Notes: generated by a model from the sequence alone, not told the origin. Counted from the stretch's first letter, positions 8,926-17,872 are shown. The stretch: 64,000 nt of DNA from Bacillus pseudomycoides DSM 12442 (GCF_000161455.1 NZ_CM000745.1:4434960-4498959); one strand, 5' to 3'. Numbers and translations: made by a program.

Positions 8926-9056
8926 TTTTACCCTGCTATCTGCGGACAGAAAAACCTCTACATCAAAGAAGATAGGTAGAGGAGCACTGCCTGATCGATA
9001 AGAACCTTCCATCATTTTGGGGATAAAGCGCCCCACTGATGGAAGGTTCACTTTAT
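8926..9056 (-). repeat. bcr1-like repeat, minus orientation
   Basis: Read on the minus strand it begins TATAAAGTGAACCTTCCATC, continues with a GTGGGGCGC...CCCC hairpin and GATGGAAGGTTC, then CTCCTCTACCTATC...GTAGAG, and ends near CAGGGTAAAATAA. The order matches the other bcr1-like copies in this window. It occupies the gap upstream of galE, with its end about 30 bases from that start codon. Confidence 0.6.
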
Positions 9057-9147
9057 AGTACTTTTTAACCTATAAAATATAGCTTATCTTCTTTTATTTT
9101 ATAGGGCAAGTTAAATTCCAATTATTTCATAAAACCATCAACAATGA

Positions 9148-9843
9148 TTATTTCGCTAAAACAGCTAGTTTTTCTTCTACTTTCTTCAAGTCCAGGGCAG
9201 AATCAATCTCAAAACTATCATTGCTACCAATTTTGTACAAATGAACATTTAAATTTTGAATGTTATCTTTTACAATATTATCCCAGTACAGTTCACTGAA
9301 ATCTTCTTGATTTACTACTTCTTCTAGTTTCTTCACAATATGGATGCCATCTTCTTTTGACCAGTATGAAATACCACATAAGATGTAGTCATCGTTACCA
9401 TCACCAATTTCAATATCATATACTTTACGATTTTCGTCATGCTTAATGATCCATTCATTACGGAAATCTTCCTTCTTCGCACTAAAGTATAGGGATGACT
9501 CTGGGTTCTCTATAAAAATATTACGGTGTAAATAAACATCCGCATCCATTACATATGCATCTTGTAAATATTCACGAACTAAATACATCGTATAAATGTT
9601 GTTGTACACATTATATTTGTCATTGTGCACAAGCTTCACATTATACTTCTCAACAAGATAATCAAATTTCTCTGCTAAATAGCCTGTTACGACAATAATT
9701 TCTTCTACACCAATTTCCTGTAAATATTCAATTTGCCGCTCTAGCATCGGCTTGCCATTTACTTCTACTAATGATTTTGGAGTCGTTAACGTTAATGGAC
9801 GTAAACGAGTTCCCATACCCGCCGCTAATAAAATCGCTCTCAT
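9148..9843 (-). CDS. Sugar-1-P / choline-P nucleotidyltransferase, LicC-like
   Basis: 231 aa with the nucleotidyltransferase signature MRAILLAAGMGTRLRPLT, GKPMLERQIEYL, and NVYNNIYTMYLVREYL, which is typical of LicC-type CTP:phosphocholine cytidylyltransferases, plus the metal-site VMDADVYL. It would form CDP-choline (or a related CDP-amino alcohol). Its ATG overlaps the stop of the permease gene (ATGA), and that gene follows the kinase fusion, so the three are one operon. Substrate identity is inferred from neighbours. Confidence 0.75.
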   Translation of the reverse strand: MRAILLAAGMGTRLRPLTLTTPKSLVEVNGKPMLERQIEYLQEIGVEEIIVVTGYLAEKFDYLVEKYNVKLVHNDKYNVYNNIYTMYLVREYLQDAYVMDADVYLHRNIFIENPESSLYFSAKKEDFRNEWIIKHDENRKVYDIEIGDGNDDYILCGISYWSKEDGIHIVKKLEEVVNQEDFSELYWDNIVKDNIQNLNVHLYKIGSNDSFEIDSALDLKKVEEKLAVLAK

Positions 9844-10814
9844 GTTACTTCACCTCTATATTTTTTCGCTTTTGTAAATTCAGTTATATCTGCAACTGTT
9901 AATATAGCTCCTATAAGGATCGCAATACAACAAATAATTAACTTCCATGAAAACGGTGATCCTAATGCTAACATAGAAATGACAACCGCCCATGCAGAAT
10001 ACGTAATGTTAAGCGCCATCGCTTTTGTCGGTCCAATTTCATGAATTGCCTTATAGTAAAACACATAGGAAGCTGTTCCAACTAATGCAACCACAATGAT
10101 TAAAATAAACTCGCTGCTCATCACAACTTCTTTTGTTAAGAAATGCCCTCCAACTGAAGGTAAAATAACAAGTCCATATGTGACTGCTGAAACAAGCTGA
10201 CGAATTTGAAGTGCCTCTTCTGGAGATACTTCTTCATCTTTCATACCGTATGCACAGATAACACATTCTAAGCCCCAGCCAACGATACAAATAAGGACAA
10301 AAATAAATCCTAACATATAGTTTTCCGTTGCAAATCCATCGCCTGTAAATCCAAGTACGATAATAAATGCAATACTAATGATAAGTCCAAGCCAATTCCA
10401 TGAACGAAGACGGTCTTTCAAAAACACAAATGCAAAAAATGCACCCACTGCTGGATATACAGCTGAAATCGCTGCTGTATAAGAAGCCCCGATATACTTT
10501 ACAGCTAATACATAAAACGTCATCCCAATTGGTCCACCCATAAGTGCTCCTAACATAACGAACCGTCCACTTCTCGTTTTCAGCTTAGAAAGGGCCGTTT
10601 TGAGTTGACCCTTTATCGCCATATAGATCATCATCCATAATGTGGACATAAAGTCGTGTAAAAACGTACTAACTAGAGGAGCAAGAAACACAACTTGTTC
10701 TGTTGCTAACATCAGTTGTGAAGATAAAATAATCCCAATCAATACCGTATCTACAGCCCAAGCAAAACCAGAAAATATTCCATAAAATATGCCTTTACTT
10801 TGCACTTTTCTCAT
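9840..10814 (-). CDS. DMT-family permease, LicB-like (choline uptake)
   Basis: The start is taken at ATG 10814, 14 bases after the previous stop and behind GGGGGATATAACG; GTG 10829 is the alternative. The product of about 324 aa has ten hydrophobic segments and two EamA halves, as in drug/metabolite transporters. Motifs such as GGPIGMTFYVLAVKYIG and ISAVYPAVGAFFAFVFLKDR support this. Placement between the kinase fusion and the LicC-like gene matches LicB, the choline permease of phosphocholine loci. Ethanolamine or another small cation is possible. Confidence 0.72.
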   Translation of the reverse strand: MRKVQSKGIFYGIFSGFAWAVDTVLIGIILSSQLMLATEQVVFLAPLVSTFLHDFMSTLWMMIYMAIKGQLKTALSKLKTRSGRFVMLGALMGGPIGMTFYVLAVKYIGASYTAAISAVYPAVGAFFAFVFLKDRLRSWNWLGLIISIAFIIVLGFTGDGFATENYMLGFIFVLICIVGWGLECVICAYGMKDEEVSPEEALQIRQLVSAVTYGLVILPSVGGHFLTKEVVMSSEFILIIVVALVGTASYVFYYKAIHEIGPTKAMALNITYSAWAVVISMLALGSPFSWKLIICCIAILIGAILTVADITEFTKAKKYRGEVT

Positions 10815-10828
10815 CGTTATATCCCCCA

Positions 10829-12676
10829 CTACAACTCTAAGAAGAGCTGTAAGTTTTTCTTCGCACGATTATAGCGATCCATTCCATATGTCCCAAAATC
10901 ACTGCCTGTTGCTTCTTTAATCTTCGTCCAAATACTCCATAAGAAATCTTGGAAAATCTTATTCATCAATATTCTTCTCTGGTAAGACTCTTCTACTTCC
11001 TCGTTAAAATAGTAGGATAAGAATAACTCCTCCTCTTCTGAAGAAAAGTCGCACTCTAAACTATGTGCTGCAATATCCCACATCGGATCGTTCATACCGC
11101 CATATTCCCAATCGATTAAGTATATTTTGTCTTCTCCACTCTTAACAAAGTTTTCAGGAACCGTATCATTATGACAAGCTGTTAACGTAACATCCATCGC
11201 CTCATACATATCCTTTAACCGCATTACTTTGTTTTTCACTTCTGCATAATCATCAAAGTTAGAGCCGTTTACTTTATTTAAAAGCCCTTCATAATGCTCT
11301 ATTTTTTCAAACACATTGAAAGTATTATTCATTTCGGCATTTGAACTGTGTAATTGTTTTAATATATTCGCCGTTAACTTCATATTATCACTGCGTTTTG
11401 CCGTTTTCGGATTTAATGTTTCTGCGTTTGGAATTAACTCTGCTAATTTCACACCAGTTTCTTCATTAAAGTATAGAAGTTCTGCATCAATTCCTAATTG
11501 GCTCGCTAAATTAGAAGTTACCATTTCATCACGGCGACTAATCATATCTTCTGTACCGCTTCCTGGAATACGTAGCACATATTCGGATTTTCCAACACTT
11601 ACTTTGAAATTCGTATTCGTCATACCACCAAATGGCTGAATATCTGTAATTTCATCTTTTGAAATAGAAAGTGCTTCCGAAACATATTTTTTAATTTGTC
11701 GTTCTTTAAACTCTGCTTCTTTTTTCACTAAGCGAGGATAGATTTTATTTTTCACAACTTCATATTGCTTCGGTGTATCAATCTCTGCCCATACAACATC
11801 TGGTAACTTTGCATAGCCGACATCGTACAACCTTGCAGCATCAAGAAGTAAATATTCATAGTTCACATATGGATTTTGATTATGACGGAATGTTGCTAAC
11901 ATGTTCATGAACACTTCATACGAGATTTTAGAAATCCCAACCATCTCACCATCAATACGATTTAACTGATGAATGTCCTTTGAAATTTTATACAGATAGC
12001 CATCTTGAATCTCAACAAACGCTTCATCACCAGATCCGCTCTCATTTGTAATGAGTACACAGTCCGGTTCTGGATGATGTAACACTTGCACAAGTGCCTT
12101 CTCTTCGATTAAAATATCATCTTCAATTAATAAGAAATCATCTGTAATCAGTTCCTGAACCTCTGCTAGCGATGCCATTGATCCTGTCCACTTATATTTC
12201 GGATTTTCCACAAAGTGCACATTATGACGACCTGTCCAGCCTTCAAACTGCTCCTTCTTATAGCCAACAACCACCACAATTTTTTCAATGCCATTATTTT
12301 TAAGGATTTCTAAACTACGATCTAACAAAAGCTTTTCCCCAACCGTTAACAAACCAGATGGTTTTCCAAACTCATGACGCTTACCAGCCGCAAGAACAAC
12401 AGCTTGCGTAACCTTCTTGCCCTCTTTGCGATGGACTCTAAGCTTCTTCCCTTGGTAAGCCGCTAGCTCCTGTCGCATGTATTCAAAGCCTTTCTGGTAC
12501 AAATAATAATTCATGTACTTCCCTGACTTTTTGCTATAGATGTATTGATTCTTCGTTAAATCATTCATAATATAATTCACTTTACCAACAGATATATTGC
12601 ACTGCTCTGCAATCTTTTTTTGGTTCATCTGTGGATTTTGATTGATAACCTCTAATATATTTAATACTTGTTGCAT
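10829..12676 (-). CDS. HTH - nucleotidyltransferase - choline/ethanolamine kinase fusion (LicA-like)
   Basis: The start is ATG 12676 behind GGAGGGGAGCTCT, giving 615 aa. Residues 1-60 form a winged helix-turn-helix (NQKKIAEQCNISVGKVNYI). Residues 91-318 form a MobA/LicC-type nucleotidyltransferase (QAVVLAAGKRHEFGKP, LLIEDDILI). Residues 330-615 form an APH-type kinase with FGGMTNTNFKV, the Brenner motif HNDTVPEN (502-509) and DWEYGGMNDP (522-531). The kinase would phosphorylate choline or a similar amino alcohol, and the middle domain may form the CDP derivative. The HTH suggests DNA binding or autoregulation. A separate LicC-like enzyme is encoded two genes downstream, so one of the two may use another substrate. 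Confidence 0.8.
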   Translation of the reverse strand: MQQVLNILEVINQNPQMNQKKIAEQCNISVGKVNYIMNDLTKNQYIYSKKSGKYMNYYLYQKGFEYMRQELAAYQGKKLRVHRKEGKKVTQAVVLAAGKRHEFGKPSGLLTVGEKLLLDRSLEILKNNGIEKIVVVVGYKKEQFEGWTGRHNVHFVENPKYKWTGSMASLAEVQELITDDFLLIEDDILIEEKALVQVLHHPEPDCVLITNESGSGDEAFVEIQDGYLYKISKDIHQLNRIDGEMVGISKISYEVFMNMLATFRHNQNPYVNYEYLLLDAARLYDVGYAKLPDVVWAEIDTPKQYEVVKNKIYPRLVKKEAEFKERQIKKYVSEALSISKDEITDIQPFGGMTNTNFKVSVGKSEYVLRIPGSGTEDMISRRDEMVTSNLASQLGIDAELLYFNEETGVKLAELIPNAETLNPKTAKRSDNMKLTANILKQLHSSNAEMNNTFNVFEKIEHYEGLLNKVNGSNFDDYAEVKNKVMRLKDMYEAMDVTLTACHNDTVPENFVKSGEDKIYLIDWEYGGMNDPMWDIAAHSLECDFSSEEEELFLSYYFNEEVEESYQRRILMNKIFQDFLWSIWTKIKEATGSDFGTYGMDRYNRAKKNLQLFLEL

Positions 12677-12729
12677 AGAGCTCCCCTCCATCACCCGATT
12701 TCATCCGTTCATTTTTTGAACATGTCATT

Positions 12730-12758
12730 ATCATATCATCTATGGACATAAACGTAAA
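12730..12758 (-). promoter_or_regulatory. Candidate sigma-A promoter for the lic-like operon
   Basis: On the minus strand, TTTACG (12758-12753) and TATGAT (12735-12730) are separated by 17 bases, about 55 bases before the fusion gene start. This is a reasonable match to TTGACA-17-TATAAT, seen by eye only. Confidence 0.45.
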
Positions 12759-12867
12759 TATTTTGTAAATTTAATGTATGCTTTGTAAAGAACATCCTTT
12801 ATGAATAATATTAACGAAAAAACAGAATCAATAAAAGTATAAGGAACAACATATAAAAAGACTGTAG

Positions 12868-12897
12868 TTGCGTGTCAATTTATCACTGATGTATACT
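12868..12897 (+). promoter_or_regulatory. Candidate promoter for licD
   Basis: TTGCGT (12868-12873) and TATACT (12892-12897) lie 18 bases apart on the plus strand, about 85 bases before the licD start. It is back to back with the candidate lic promoter, so the two divergent units could be controlled together, perhaps by the HTH domain of the fusion protein. Confidence 0.4.
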
Positions 12898-12981
12898 TAA
12901 ACTTATGATTGTAATCTCTTTCCATGCAATCTGAACCATAAAAAATTTGTCGTATCGATTAGAACAATGGAGGAATTTATT

Positions 12982-13731
12982 TTGGATTCAACACAGTTAA
13001 CACCTTTAGAGCAAGCTCAAAAAGTGATGCTGGATATGCTCATAACGGTTCATAAAATCTGTAAAGAACATAATATTAAATTTTGGATCACAGACGGTAC
13101 TTTACTAGGGTCTGTTAGACATAAAGGATTTATCCCTTGGGATGATGATGCAGATCTTGCTATGCTAAGAGAAGATTACGATAAATTTTTGCGCATTATT
13201 CCAAACCATTTACCAGAGCCATATAAACTAGAAACAGAAAAAGTAAACACACACGGCAAACATAACTGGACGAAAATTCTCTATCTAGATGATTTTGAAT
13301 GGCAAGAAAGCGATGGTACACACCGAAAAGGAATATCCATTGATATTTTCCCATTTGACTACGTTTCAGAATCGGCAACGCCGTTAGAAAAAATTGTCCG
13401 AAAACTTGCCGCAATCAATTATCCTTCAAAAATAAACGGTCCTGCAGATGTAGCAAGAAGAATTCTAAACAAATCGAAATTCTTTAAACTATATGTAAAA
13501 GGCCTTAAAAAAACAAACACTGTAACATACGGAATGGAAACCGGCTATTACAGATGGCATAACTTCGAGCTTAGTGAAATCTTCCCGTTAAAAGAAGGAA
13601 TTTTCGATGGACACATGTTCCCTGTTCCAAATGATGCAGATCGCTACTTATCAGGAATGTATGGAGACTACATGCAAATACCAGAAGAAAGTAAACAAAA
13701 AGCTCATATGCAAAATTTAAAAGTTGGATAG
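12982..13731 (+). CDS. LicD-family phosphotransferase
   Basis: I prefer the TTG at 12982 because TGGAGG (12968-12973) sits eight bases before it; the in-frame ATG at 12967 overlaps that site. The protein of about 249 aa carries the LicD signature: HNIKFWITDGTLLGSVRHKG followed by IPWDDDADLAM, with the metal-binding aspartates, then ISIDIFPFDYV. LicD enzymes move phosphocholine (or another phospho-substituent) from a CDP donor to a cell-surface glycan. It is divergent from the lic-like operon and has its own strong terminator, completing a plausible import-activate-transfer set. Confidence 0.85.
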   Translation: MDSTQLTPLEQAQKVMLDMLITVHKICKEHNIKFWITDGTLLGSVRHKGFIPWDDDADLAMLREDYDKFLRIIPNHLPEPYKLETEKVNTHGKHNWTKILYLDDFEWQESDGTHRKGISIDIFPFDYVSESATPLEKIVRKLAAINYPSKINGPADVARRILNKSKFFKLYVKGLKKTNTVTYGMETGYYRWHNFELSEIFPLKEGIFDGHMFPVPNDADRYLSGMYGDYMQIPEESKQKAHMQNLKVG

Positions 13732-13760
13732 GCTACACATATAAGATTTGGACAAAAATA

Positions 13761-13802
13761 AGGCGCTACCTATCCTTTATACATAAAGGATAGGTAGCGC
13801 CT
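13761..13802 (+). terminator. Perfect 19-bp hairpin terminator after licD
   Basis: AGGCGCTACCTATCCTTTA pairs perfectly with its reverse complement across a TACA loop and is followed by ATTATTTA. It begins 30 bases beyond the licD stop. Confidence 0.8.
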
Positions 13803-13849
13803 ATTATTTACTATATAAATACAAATTGAAAAACCGACATAAAATCCTT

Positions 13850-14000
13850 CTTTTCAGGTGGGAGAGAGCATCCAGCCATGCATAGAAGCGGTCAGACCCT
13901 TTTCCTGCCCCATGCCAAGGAAAAACAGAGAGAGAAAACAAGTAGCAGGTCACCTTTTGCTGTTCTTAGCAGCTTATATATGAGACATCAAAAAAAGTCT
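13850..14000. other. Unassigned GC-richer intergenic block
   Basis: This stretch between licD and the LCP gene is visibly less AT-rich than its surroundings (GGTGGGAGAGAGCATCC, CGGTCAGACCC, CCTGCCCCATGCC). It holds short inverted repeats such as AGGTG/CACCT and GCTGTTC/GAACAGC-like pairs around 13855-13970. Both strands have short open frames but no ribosome site. I do not recognise an RNA family. It could be a dispersed repeat, a decayed mobile element or a structured RNA. Confidence 0.35.
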
Positions 14001-14046
14001 AATGTCCCATTACAGGATCATTAAGCTTATTCCTTATACTCAACTA

Positions 14047-14955
14047 CTATTTTGTTAACTCTAAATGAGCTTTTAATTTATTAGACAAATCTTTACGATC
14101 TTTATCAGGAACGAAATAGTACCAAACACCATCCTGCTTATGACCGTCACCAGGAATTTGAATTTCCTCTTTTTTATTCATCGCAGCTTTATAATTACTT
14201 TGAAGATCCCACATTTGATCTTGATTTAAATTTGTTTTTACGTTTTTCTCAACAGCACCTAACATCGTGCCAAGTTTTGTAATAGATGATATGTTCGCGC
14301 CTTTACTAATAACCGCTTCTAGCACTTGACGCTGACGCATTTGACGACCAAAGTCACCGCGTGGATCTTCCTTACGCATACGCGTATACTTCAGTGCCTG
14401 CTCGCCATTTAGATGAATGTTCCCTTTCTCAAATGACATACCTTCAAGCGTAAATGCCAAGTCATTATTCACATCGATCCCGCCAACAGCGTCAACAATA
14501 TCACGGAAACCTTCCATATTTACTTCAATATAATAATCAATTGGAATATCTAAAAAATTTTCAACCGTCTTCACAGACATATCAATTCCACCAAATGCAT
14601 ACGCATGGTTGATTTTATCTTTCTTCCCTTTCCCAACAATCTCCGTATATGTATCACGAGGAATACTTACAATTTCCATCGAACTTTGCTTCGGATTTAA
14701 TGTTAATAACATAATCGAATCCGAACGCCCTTTATCTGCCCCACGCTCATCTGCACCTAATAATAAAATAGAAACAGGTTGTTTATTTCCTAACTTCACA
14801 TCAGTAGAACGTTTCTCAGAATGATCTCGTTCAAGCGGCGTATACACTTTATCTATTGTCCCCGAAACGGATGAGTACAGATAATACGCATAACCGCCTC
14901 CTGCAATGACAAGAACGCCGATAATACCCAGTATCCAAAATAGAATTTTTTTCAT
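14047..14955 (-). CDS. LCP (LytR-CpsA-Psr) family wall polymer ligase
   Basis: 302 aa: a short cytoplasmic start, one transmembrane helix (about residues 4-26), and an extracellular LCP domain. Visible motifs are ILLLGADERGADKGRSDSIM, with the conserved Asp and Arg, VSIPRDTYTEI, and ALKYTRMRKEDPRGDFGRQ with the catalytic arginines. LCP enzymes transfer undecaprenyl-pyrophosphate-linked glycans (teichoic acid, capsule) to peptidoglycan outside the membrane. The neighbouring exopolysaccharide and lic genes make an anchored secondary wall polysaccharide a good candidate substrate. Confidence 0.88.
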   Translation of the reverse strand: MKKILFWILGIIGVLVIAGGGYAYYLYSSVSGTIDKVYTPLERDHSEKRSTDVKLGNKQPVSILLLGADERGADKGRSDSIMLLTLNPKQSSMEIVSIPRDTYTEIVGKGKKDKINHAYAFGGIDMSVKTVENFLDIPIDYYIEVNMEGFRDIVDAVGGIDVNNDLAFTLEGMSFEKGNIHLNGEQALKYTRMRKEDPRGDFGRQMRQRQVLEAVISKGANISSITKLGTMLGAVEKNVKTNLNQDQMWDLQSNYKAAMNKKEEIQIPGDGHKQDGVWYYFVPDKDRKDLSNKLKAHLELTK

Positions 14956-15100
14956 TATGTAACCTTCTTTCTTGAATCAGCTTTATAGGTTTTTAAGGAA
15001 TAAAGTACCACACCCATTATACATGGGATTAGTTTCTATATCCAAATTATTCTATAATTTCATACATATATGTTTTCTCATTAGATACCTTACCATACAC

Positions 15101-15144
15101 AAAAAGCCTCGTCTTATCTAGCATAGGATAAGACGAGGCTTTTT
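15101..15144 (-). terminator. Perfect 18-bp hairpin terminator after galE copy 2
   Basis: AAAAAGCCTCGTCTTATC pairs with its full reverse complement across an eight-base loop. It has T-rich ends on both strands and probably works in both directions. It lies 77 bases downstream of the epimerase stop. Confidence 0.85.
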
Positions 15145-15220
15145 CACGTTTACATTATTTCTTCAAAAAAATTGATGATATGTCTAGCAAATCATAAAGA
15201 AAGCATTTACAAGATCATAT

Positions 15221-16249
15221 TCACTTCATACATTCTGCTTCTTGGTAGCCATCCTTATTATTCGACTGCCATTTCCATGAGTCCGCGCACATTTCTTCAA
15301 GCCCGCGCTTTGCTTCCCATCCTAATTCACGTTTCGCTTTAGATGCATCTGCAAAACATACAGCAACATCTCCAGGACGACGCTCTGTAATTTTATATGG
15401 AACGGACTTTCCTGAAACTTTCTCGAATGCTTGTACCATCTCTAGCACGCTATATCCAGTACCTGTACCAAGGTTATATGTATCTACACCTGTTGTATGT
15501 AATACTTTTTCAAGAGCCTTCACATGTCCATTCGCAAGATCAACAACGTGAATATAATCACGGACACCTGTACCATCTTTTGTCGGATAATCGTTTCCAA
15601 ATACACTTAGTTCTTTTAACTTACCAACTGCTACTTGCGTTACATATGGCATTAAGTTGTTCGGAATTCCATTTGGATCTTCCCCCATACGCCCACTTTC
15701 ATGTGCACCAAATGGATTGAAATAACGAAGTAATACAACACTCCACTCAGAATCAGCTACAACTACATCACGCATCATTTGTTCAATCATCAACTTTGTT
15801 TGACCGTATGGGTTTGTTGCATTTAAAGGAAATTCTTCTGTAATTGGTGATGTTTCAGGAAGACCATATACCGTTGCTGATGAACTAAAAATCATTTTCT
15901 TTACATTATGCTTCTGCATAACATCGCATAATATTAATGTACTTGTAATGTTGTTATGATAATAAGTAAGCGGAATTGCTACTGATTCTCCAACTGCTTT
16001 TAAGCCAGCAAAATGAATGACTGCTTCAATTATATTTTCTTTAAAAATCACATCGATTGCATCACGATTTAGAAGATTTTCTTCATAAAATTTAAACTGT
16101 TTTCCTGTTATTTCTTTCACTCGATTCAACGATTCTACTGAGCTATTAGAAAGGTTATCAACTACTATAATATCATAACCATTATTTAATAATTCCACGC
16201 ATGTATGACTGCCGATATATCCTGCTCCACCTGTTACAAGTATCGCCAT
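15221..16249 (-). CDS. galE: UDP-glucose 4-epimerase (copy 2)
   Basis: 342 aa with MAILVTGGAGYIGSHT, the GalE-typical AGLKAVGES, FSSSATVYG, and the catalytic YxxxK pair Tyr148/Lys152 in NPYGQTK, then LRYFNPFGAH and RDYIHVVDL. It matches classical GalE in length and motifs better than the copy at 7904-8896. It supplies UDP-galactose or UDP-N-acetylgalactosamine for surface glycans. It is monocistronic, with its own terminator. Confidence 0.9.
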   Translation of the reverse strand: MAILVTGGAGYIGSHTCVELLNNGYDIIVVDNLSNSSVESLNRVKEITGKQFKFYEENLLNRDAIDVIFKENIIEAVIHFAGLKAVGESVAIPLTYYHNNITSTLILCDVMQKHNVKKMIFSSSATVYGLPETSPITEEFPLNATNPYGQTKLMIEQMMRDVVVADSEWSVVLLRYFNPFGAHESGRMGEDPNGIPNNLMPYVTQVAVGKLKELSVFGNDYPTKDGTGVRDYIHVVDLANGHVKALEKVLHTTGVDTYNLGTGTGYSVLEMVQAFEKVSGKSVPYKITERRPGDVAVCFADASKAKRELGWEAKRGLEEMCADSWKWQSNNKDGYQEAECMK

Positions 16250-16381
16250 AATGAAGACCTCCCAGGGTTATTTATTTCTTATTTATTAGCTTTTCATTAC
16301 TTCTCTTTGTGAATTCCAAACAGAATGAGTTCCAACACATTATATCTATGTACTTCCTATTTTTCATTTTGCATCAAGAAA

Positions 16382-16408
16382 GCCCAATTGCATAAAAGGG
16401 AATTGGGC
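16382..16408 (-). terminator. Terminator after the sortase gene
   Basis: GCCCAATT pairs with AATTGGGC across an eleven-base loop and is followed on the minus strand by TTTCTT, five bases beyond the sortase stop codon. Confidence 0.65.
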
Positions 16409-16412
16409 ATGA

Positions 16413-17042
16413 CTATTTCTCTAAATCCGGCTTAGACACAAGCTTCGTATACACAATAAAGCGATCCAGAGCATCACCAATATGCTCAAACGGATAACAT
16501 GTCGTTAACGTTAATGTCTCATAATCAGTTGGAACGATAATCGTCTCATCATTCGCTCCCGTAATTTTGAAATCTGTTATTTCATAAACACACTCACCAT
16601 ACGGCGTTGCAAATTTGATTTGATCACCTTTCTTCACATCTTCCAGCTTACGAAAACTCGTATTCCGGTGTCCGCTTAACACAACATTCCCGCCTTGTCC
16701 TGGCAACGTACTCCCAGCAAAATGTCCGACTCCTGATTTCAGCTCTCTCGGGTGCGTCCCTTCTACAACAGGAACCTCATAAGCAAGAGAAGGAAACTTC
16801 AATTCACCAAGCTTCTCTCCTGGATCAGGAATTTTAGACCAAATTTGTTTAAACTCTTTTTCAGCCTCTGCAGGCTTATACGGTGTAACAACTATATGAG
16901 CTAACAATGTTGTTTGCTTTGTAAGCTCCCAGCCGAAAAAAGCAATAATCCCAAGACCTAACAAAATAACGGAAACAGGAATCCCGATGATTACCCATCT
17001 CCATTTTGACTTACGCTTATGTACTTTCTTTCTTTTTTCCAT
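16413..17042 (-). CDS. srtC: Class D sortase (SrtC-like)
   Basis: 209 aa: a basic N-terminus, one membrane anchor (about residues 16-38) and an extracellular sortase barrel. The catalytic residues are visible as His125 in LSGHRNTSF, Cys182 in LTTCYPF and Arg194 in DALDRF. Sortases cut at an LPXTG-like motif and join the surface protein to peptidoglycan. The gene directly upstream encodes a protein with an MPNTA signal. In B. anthracis, SrtC recognises LPNTA and its substrate gene basI is adjacent, so this is probably the same pair. The substrate gene is broken here (17051-17573). Confidence 0.85.
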   Translation of the reverse strand: MEKRKKVHKRKSKWRWVIIGIPVSVILLGLGIIAFFGWELTKQTTLLAHIVVTPYKPAEAEKEFKQIWSKIPDPGEKLGELKFPSLAYEVPVVEGTHPRELKSGVGHFAGSTLPGQGGNVVLSGHRNTSFRKLEDVKKGDQIKFATPYGECVYEITDFKITGANDETIIVPTDYETLTLTTCYPFEHIGDALDRFIVYTKLVSKPDLEK

Positions 17043-17050
17043 AGGGCGTA

Positions 17051-17573
17051 TTACGCTTGTTCTACTTTACGAGCTAATCGTACTGCTGGAACTAATGCAG
17101 CTGCACCTAGAAGTACAATTAATCCCCCAATTAGCATGTAAGTTTGTTCATTAGATGCTGTATTTGGCATTGGAACAAAATGACCAGTTGCATTTAGCTC
17201 ACGCTTTGCTTCCATCGCAACTTTCAATGAATTTACCAAGCTTTTAAAGTTAGCTGCTTGTACCATTCCTCTCGTTGGGTCAATTGTCGCAAGTAACTTT
17301 CCATCTAAATCTTTTAATTGAATTAATAAGTTATTACCCTTACTAATTGTATAGTTTAAAAGATCCAACGAATTTCCTTTTTCATCTACAAGTGTTACTT
17401 GTAGATATGCAAGTTTCGCACTATCCAAGAATAAGCGAAGCATTTCTACTTTTTGCTCAGTTTTTAAGCTCATTAACCCTTGCTGCATGTGCAGCCGGTG
17501 TAGCGAATGCTGTTCAACCGTGAGCAAGTGCAGCGGCTAATGAGCCTGTTTTCATGACACCTTTGAAATTCAT
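17051..17573 (-). pseudogene. basI: BasI-like sortase substrate, interrupted by a stop and a frameshift
   Basis: A strong site (AAAAGGAGAAATAGCC) precedes ATG 17573, which opens a signal peptide: MNFKGVMKTGSLAAALAHG. Codon 20 is TGA (17516-17514). The same frame then continues as TAFATPAAHAA, a normal signal-peptide end, then RVNELK. At the AAAAA run (17465-17461) the frame must skip one base to continue into TEQKVEMLRLF and the rest. The intact downstream part ends with a wall-sorting signal: MPNTA, a hydrophobic segment (LIGGLIVLLGAAALV) and a basic tail (RLARKVEQA). A TTG-started frame from 17527 exists but lacks a signal peptide. So there are two lesions in the export region. Confidence 0.75.
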
Positions 17574-17727
17574 GGCTATTTCTCCTTTTTATAACAATTT
17601 ATTAATTTAAATATATCATAAGCAATCCTATGTAAGACAACCTAATTACAATTTCTCAAGATGAACCTCTTACACAAGGTCTAAAGACTAAACATTTTCT
17701 GATATAGATGATGAAAAAACAAAATGT

Positions 17728-17856
17728 TTAATTTGATACGTGATCATTGTTAGTAACGGTGGTAAAATCCCTTATAACAACTCGATGTTTTTGTGATAGC
17801 AGTTCTTTCACAACATGACTCCCGATATAACTCGCACCGCCGATTACCAGTATCAC
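17728..17856 (-). pseudogene. Remnant of a third NDP-sugar epimerase gene (N-terminal 42 codons)
   Basis: Reading from GTG 17856 on the minus strand gives VILVIGGASYIGSHVVKELL and then SQKHRVVIRDFTTVTNND before a stop. This is the first beta-alpha-beta of a GalE-type Rossmann fold, with GGAGYIGS altered to GGASYIGS. Nothing after it continues the fold. It is a truncated leftover, sitting between the decayed basI-like gene and the end of exopolysaccharide operon A. Confidence 0.7.
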
Positions 17857-17872
17857 TTACCTACTTAAAATA

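Noticed and set aside
13982..14008. GAGACAT/ATGTCCC hairpin as a terminator of the LCP gene
   Set aside because: The stem is short and no T run follows on the minus strand.
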